DNA of 64,000 nucleotides from an uncultured Bacteroidales bacterium (GTDB lineage: Bacteria > Bacteroidota > Bacteroidia > Bacteroidales > UBA932): assembly GCA_944322815.1 (NCBI GenBank), contig CALUQB010000004.1, positions 1 through 64,000 of the forward strand, in the 5' to 3' direction. Below the pieces are notes generated by a model, which saw only the letters and a list, made by a program, of their open reading frames with translations, was not told the origin of the DNA and ran no database searches. How positions within the stretch are numbered: position 1 is the first letter of the stretch; each line of letters starts with the position of its first letter. The position numbers and the translations under genes are program-made. Below are positions 60,539-64,000 of the stretch, piece by piece.

Positions 60539-62334
60539 TCTAAATTTCCACTTTTTCTTTTACGCTCTATCTCATCAAGAATTATCTTCCTTATTCTCAT
60601 GGACTTGGGAGTAACTTCGACAAGCTCGTCCTCCTGAATATACTCCAGAGCCTCTTCCAGAGAGAAGACTATAGGCGGCGGAAGCATCACCTTGTCATCG
60701 CTTCCCGAAGCCCTCATGTTCGTAAGCTTCTTGGTCTTGCAGATATTTATGTTGAGGTCCCTTTCCCTGGTGTGTTCTCCGACCACCTGGCCGGCATATA
60801 TTTCATCGCCCGGATTAACGAAGAAGCGGCCTCTGTCCTGCAACTTGTCCATGGAATACGCCACTGCCACTCCGGTCTCCAGAGATACCAGAGAACCGTT
60901 TGTCCTCTTCTCGATATCGCCCTTGTACGGTTCGTAACCTTTGAACCTGTGCGCCACGACCGCTTCTCCCTGAGTAGCAGTCAGGAGATTGCTCCTCAGT
61001 CCCATGAGACCTCTGGCCGGTATATCGAAATCCAGATGCGTGCGGTCACCCCTGTTTTCCATGTGGATAAGAGCGCCTTTCCTTCTGGTGGCTATCTCTA
61101 TGGCCTTGCCTACGAACTCTTCCGGAACCTCTATGGTCAGATTTTCTATAGGTTCGCAACGTTGTCCGTTAATGGTCTTGTCCAGAACCTTAGGCTGTCC
61201 CACCTGAAGTTCGAAGCCCTCACGGCGCATGGTTTCGATAAGGACTGAAAGATGAAGCACTCCCCTTCCGTATACTATGAAGGAGTCTGCATTCGGACCA
61301 GGTTTCACCCTGAGAGCGAGATTCTTCTCCAGCTCCTTCTCAAGACGCTCTTTCAGATGTCTGGATGTGACGAACTTGCCCTCCCGTCCGAAGAACGGAG
61401 AATTGTTGATGCAGAAAAGCATGCTCATGGTAGGCTCGTCGACCTCTATAGGAGGAAGCGGCTCGGGATTTTCGAAATCAGCTACCGTATCACCTATTTC
61501 GAAGCCTTCAAGACCTACGACAGCACAGATATCCCCGCACTGCACGGTGTCCACCTTTGTCTTTCCGAGTCCGTCGAAAATCATGAGATCACGGATCTTC
61601 TGCTTCTGTATGATATCGTACCTCTTGCAGAGACTTATGTTCATACCCGACTTGAGTTCTCCCCTGGTCACTCTGCCGACTGCAATACGTCCTACGTATG
61701 GAGAATATTCCAATGAGGAAATCAGCATCTGAGGCGTACCCGGATTCTGCGCCGGAGCCGGTATCACTTCTATGATGGTATCCAGGAGTGCCGTGATGTC
61801 ATTGGTCGGCGTTCTCCAGTCACGGGACATCCAGCCCTGCTTGGCGCTTCCGTACAGAGTCTTGAAATCAAGCTGGTCATCAGAGGCATTCAGGGAAAAC
61901 ATCAGATCGAAAACCTCTTCCTGTACTTCATCGGGACGGCAATTCTGCTTGTCGACCTTGTTTATGACCACAATAGGCTTCTTGCCCATTTCGATGGCTT
62001 TCTGGAGAACGAACCTGGTCTGTGGCATACAGCCCTCGAACGCGTCTACCAGAAGAAGCACGCCGTCGGCCATGTTCAACACCCTCTCGACTTCACCGCC
62101 GAAATCACTGTGGCCCGGAGTGTCGATAACGTTTATTTTCACCCCCTTATACGGGACAGACACATTTTTCGCCAGGATAGTGATACCTCTTTCCCTTTCC
62201 AGATCGTTGTTGTCAAGTATCAGCTCCCCCATTTTGTCTTCACGGGCCTGTTTGGCCTGGTAGATCATTCTATCCACAAGGGTAGTCTTGCCGTGGTCGA
62301 CATGTGCGATAATAGCAATATTCCTAATTTCCAT
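60535..62334 (-). CDS. typA: Ribosome-associated GTPase TypA/BipA
   Basis: 599 residues. Translational GTPase: G1 AHVDHGKTTLVDRM near residue 10, the effector Thr in RERGITI, G3 DTPGHSDFGGEVERV near residue 71, G4 NKVDKQNCRPDE near residue 127. Domain III/V segments and the C-terminal unique domain (GQVVGEHTRERDLNINICKT) follow. BipA helps assemble the 50S subunit at low temperature or stress. Ends in the yceD promoter. Divergent from guaA. Confidence 0.96.
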   Translation of the reverse strand: MEIRNIAIIAHVDHGKTTLVDRMIYQAKQAREDKMGELILDNNDLERERGITILAKNVSVPYKGVKINVIDTPGHSDFGGEVERVLNMADGVLLLVDAFEGCMPQTRFVLQKAIEMGKKPIVVINKVDKQNCRPDEVQEEVFDLMFSLNASDDQLDFKTLYGSAKQGWMSRDWRTPTNDITALLDTIIEVIPAPAQNPGTPQMLISSLEYSPYVGRIAVGRVTRGELKSGMNISLCKRYDIIQKQKIRDLMIFDGLGKTKVDTVQCGDICAVVGLEGFEIGDTVADFENPEPLPPIEVDEPTMSMLFCINNSPFFGREGKFVTSRHLKERLEKELEKNLALRVKPGPNADSFIVYGRGVLHLSVLIETMRREGFELQVGQPKVLDKTINGQRCEPIENLTIEVPEEFVGKAIEIATRRKGALIHMENRGDRTHLDFDIPARGLMGLRSNLLTATQGEAVVAHRFKGYEPYKGDIEKRTNGSLVSLETGVAVAYSMDKLQDRGRFFVNPGDEIYAGQVVGEHTRERDLNINICKTKKLTNMRASGSDDKVMLPPPIVFSLEEALEYIQEDELVEVTPKSMRIRKIILDEIERKRKSGNLD

Positions 62335-62356
62335 ATATTGAATTAAAAAAGGACTG

Positions 62357-62364
62357 CAAAAGTA
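62357..62364 (-). promoter_or_regulatory. -7 box of typA
   Basis: Minus strand TACTTTTG, 23 bases before the ATG at 62334. TCG stands 19 bases upstream in place of TTG, so the -33 element is near-consensus at best. Confidence 0.4.
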
Positions 62365-62418
62365 GAAAATTCTCGTATTAAAACGAATTTTTTATTTTAT
62401 TTTTCATATTCATTATAT

Positions 62419-62426
62419 TAATTTTG
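62419..62426 (+). promoter_or_regulatory. -7 box of guaA
   Basis: TAATTTTG matches TAnnTTTG, 19 bases before the ATG at 62445. No TTG at the expected distance in the T/A-rich upstream. Confidence 0.45.
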
Positions 62427-62444
62427 CGTCAAATTTATCTTGAA

Positions 62445-64000
62445 ATGACAGAAAAGATCATCATTCTCGACTTCGGGTCGCAGGTCACGCAGCTCATAGG
62501 CCGCAGGCTCAGGGAGCTGAACGTGTACTGTGAAATCTACCCGTTCAACAAGATTCCTGTTCTGGACGAGACTGTCAGAGGGGTCATTCTTTCGGGCAGC
62601 CCGTTTTCGGTCAGGGACGAAAAAGCCCCTCAGGCCGATCTCAGCGGGATAAAAGGCAGACTGCCGCTGCTTGGCATCTGCTACGGGGCGCAGTACCTCG
62701 CCCACAAGTACGGAGGTGAAGTGAATGCCTCCATAGCCAGGGAATACGGCCGGGCGATGCTGGATGTCACAGCCCCTGATTCCCCGCTGATGAAAGGCGT
62801 ATCGGCACATTCCCAGGTCTGGATGTCCCACGGAGATACCATCGCTAGACTTCCCGAAGGCGGAGAAGTGATAGCTTCTACAGCCGATGTGGAAAACGCT
62901 GCCTATCATATAAAAGGTGAAGAGACCTATGCGGTACAGTTCCATCCGGAAGTCTACCATACCGCGGAAGGTACCAGGATACTGGAGAATTTCGCTATCG
63001 GCATCTGCGGATGCAAGGGAGACTGGACGCCGGCTTCATTCATAGACACGACCATTGCGGAACTGAAAGGGAAACTCGGAGACGACAAGGTCATTCTGGG
63101 TCTCAGCGGAGGCGTGGACTCCACAGTAGCTGCAGTCCTGCTGCACAAGGCCATAGGGCACAATCTGACATGCATCTTCGTGAATAACGGTCTTCTGAGG
63201 AAAAACGAATTCGAAGACGTGCTCGCTTCGTATCAGGACATGGGTCTGAACGTCATAGGAGCTGATGCGTCCGCTGTATTTCTGGAGCAACTCAAGGGAG
63301 TCACCGAACCGGAAAAGAAGAGAAAAGTCATAGGACGGCTCTTTATCGAGACTTTCGACAAATATGCACGGCAGATAGAGAATGCGAAATGGCTTGCCCA
63401 GGGCACCATCTATCCGGATGTAATAGAATCAGCATCAGTAAACGGACCTTCTTCCACCATCAAGTCTCATCACAACGTAGGCGGTCTTCCTGAAAAGATG
63501 AATCTCAGGATAGTGGAGCCGCTCCGTTCGCTGTTCAAGGATGAAGTCAGGAGAGTGGGACGCGCCCTGCAGATCAAGGAGGAGCTTATAGGTAGACATC
63601 CCTTCCCGGGACCGTCACTCGGCATCAGGATTCTTGGAGAAGTGACAGAAGACAAGCTGTCCATCCTGCGCGAAGCCGATGACATATTCATCCGCGGACT
63701 GAGAGAATACAAGATCGATGGCGTACCGTCCGCATCCGACCCCACCATGACAGCCACGAACCTGTACGATTCCATCTGGCAGGCAGGCGCCATGCTTCTT
63801 CCTGTCAAGAGCGTCGGGGTGATGGGAGACGAAAGGACATACGAATATACCATAGCATTGCGCGCCGTGATTTCCACCGACGGCATGACTGCAGACTGGG
63901 TACATCTTCCGTACGACTTCATGGCCAAGGTCAGCAATGATATCATAAACAAGGTGCGTGGAGTGAACCGGGTCGTCTACGACATCAGTTCAAAACCGCC
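62445..64000 (+). CDS. guaA: GMP synthase (glutamine-hydrolysing), cut by the window end
   Basis: 518 complete codons are present without a stop; the last residues read [13 protein letters not shown], so by family the stop should lie about half a dozen codons outside. Converts XMP, glutamine and ATP to GMP. The glutamine amidotransferase domain comes first: [15 protein letters not shown], nucleophile Cys79 in [11 protein letters not shown], and FHPEVYHT with the catalytic His-Glu pair. The ATP-PP domain follows with [18 protein letters not shown] near residue 218 and ending in the dimerisation domain ([23 protein letters not shown]). Confidence 0.97.
   Translation, partial: MTEKIIILDFGSQVTQLIGRRLRELNVYCEIYPFNKIPVLDETVRGVILSGSPFSVRDEKAPQADLSGIKGRLPLLGICYGAQYLAHKYGGEVNASIAREYGRAMLDVTAPDSPLMKGVSAHSQVWMSHGDTIARLPEGGEVIASTADVENAAYHIKGEETYAVQFHPEVYHTAEGTRILENFAIGICGCKGDWTPASFIDTTIAELKGKLGDDKVILGLSGGVDSTVAAVLLHKAIGHNLTCIFVNNGLLRKNEFEDVLASYQDMGLNVIGADASAVFLEQLKGVTEPEKKRKVIGRLFIETFDKYARQIENAKWLAQGTIYPDVIESASVNGPSSTIKSHHNVGGLPEKMNLRIVEPLRSLFKDEVRRVGRALQIKEELIGRHPFPGPSLGIRILGEVTEDKLSILREADDIFIRGLREYKIDGVPSASDPTMTATNLYDSIWQAGAMLLPVKSVGVMGDERTYEYTIALRAVISTDGMTADWVHLPYDFMAKVSNDIINKVRGVNRVVYDISSKP

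Noticed and set aside
1-64000. CRISPR array, complete insertion sequences, rRNA genes
   Set aside because: No regularly spaced repeats, no transposase gene and no rRNA sequence were seen.

Overview
The window reads as a chromosomal segment of a Bacteroidales bacterium, most likely a gut species. The basis is many Bacteroidetes-type promoters (TTG, 19-21 bases, TAnnTTTG), fimbrillin-like lipoproteins, a Bacteroidetes putative porin, the exbB-membrane protein-exbD-exbD order, a DUF3352-type protein and a decayed element carrying a Bacteroidetes-style tyrosine integrase. I cannot resolve the genus. Gene density is high, with short spacers and frequent small overlaps. Most of the window is core housekeeping; 56.3-59.7 kb is accessory.

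Layout. 0.1-5.4 kb: surface/extracellular genes (pectinesterase-like lipoprotein, fimbrillin-like lipoprotein, fimbrillin plus beta-helix lipoprotein). 5.4-8.4 kb: tyrS-rbfA-ABC permease. 8.3-10.9 kb: response regulator, sensor kinase and a small periplasmic PepSY-like protein, all leftward. 10.9-15.2 kb: polA, an ECF sigma factor, rsmG, rpmH. 15.2-19.9 kb: DoxX/MauE-like membrane protein and tmk leftward, folP and purB rightward, a DivIC/FtsB protein leftward. 20.0-24.2 kb: a sugar nucleotidyltransferase, a CPBP protease, and an opposing murU plus amgK-rapZ fusion pair. 24.2-26.5 kb: pncB-pncA for NAD salvage, behind a structured leader. 26.6-35.6 kb: porin, lytic transglycosylase, ABC permease, M13 peptidase, BASS transporter, TPR protein. 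35.6-38.1 kb: pyrE-SRPBCC-rRNA methyltransferase, feeding the TPR gene. 38.1-43.2 kb: NUDIX, queA, dprA, tatD, ansA. 43.3-45.6 kb: ExbB/ExbD energy-transduction operon. 45.7-49.8 kb: alkaline phosphatase, asnS, udk, TonB-like protein. 49.8-55.8 kb: leftward operon DUF3352-like, acyl-CoA ligase, dCMP deaminase, S41 protease. 55.9-64 kb: ridA, decayed element, tRNA-Arg(CCU), rpmF, yceD, typA leftward, and guaA rightward, cut by the window end about half a dozen codons before its expected stop.

The accessory island (56,281-59,659) is bounded by identical 25-bp direct repeats. The right copy is the 3' end of tRNA-Arg and the left copy contains the ridA start codon. Inside are a truncated integrase, a frameshifted ParB/DUF4417 gene, a BECR/CdiA-type nuclease ORF, an intact hicAB toxin-antitoxin pair with its own promoter and operator-like palindrome, and a frameshifted small phage-like gene. 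It looks like a prophage or integrative-element remnant inserted between tRNA-Arg and ridA, which now appears to supply a consensus promoter for ridA.

The items most worth attention are: the AmgK kinase-RapZ C-domain fusion next to murU (cell-wall sugar recycling joined to a regulatory domain); the structured leader of pncB with two copies of a hexamer that could pair alternatively; the tRNA/rpmF/ridA arrangement split by the element; a face-to-face shared promoter between pyrE and a NUDIX gene; and a DNA polymerase I whose proofreading motifs appear lost. All function calls are from reading protein motifs by eye; no database search was run.
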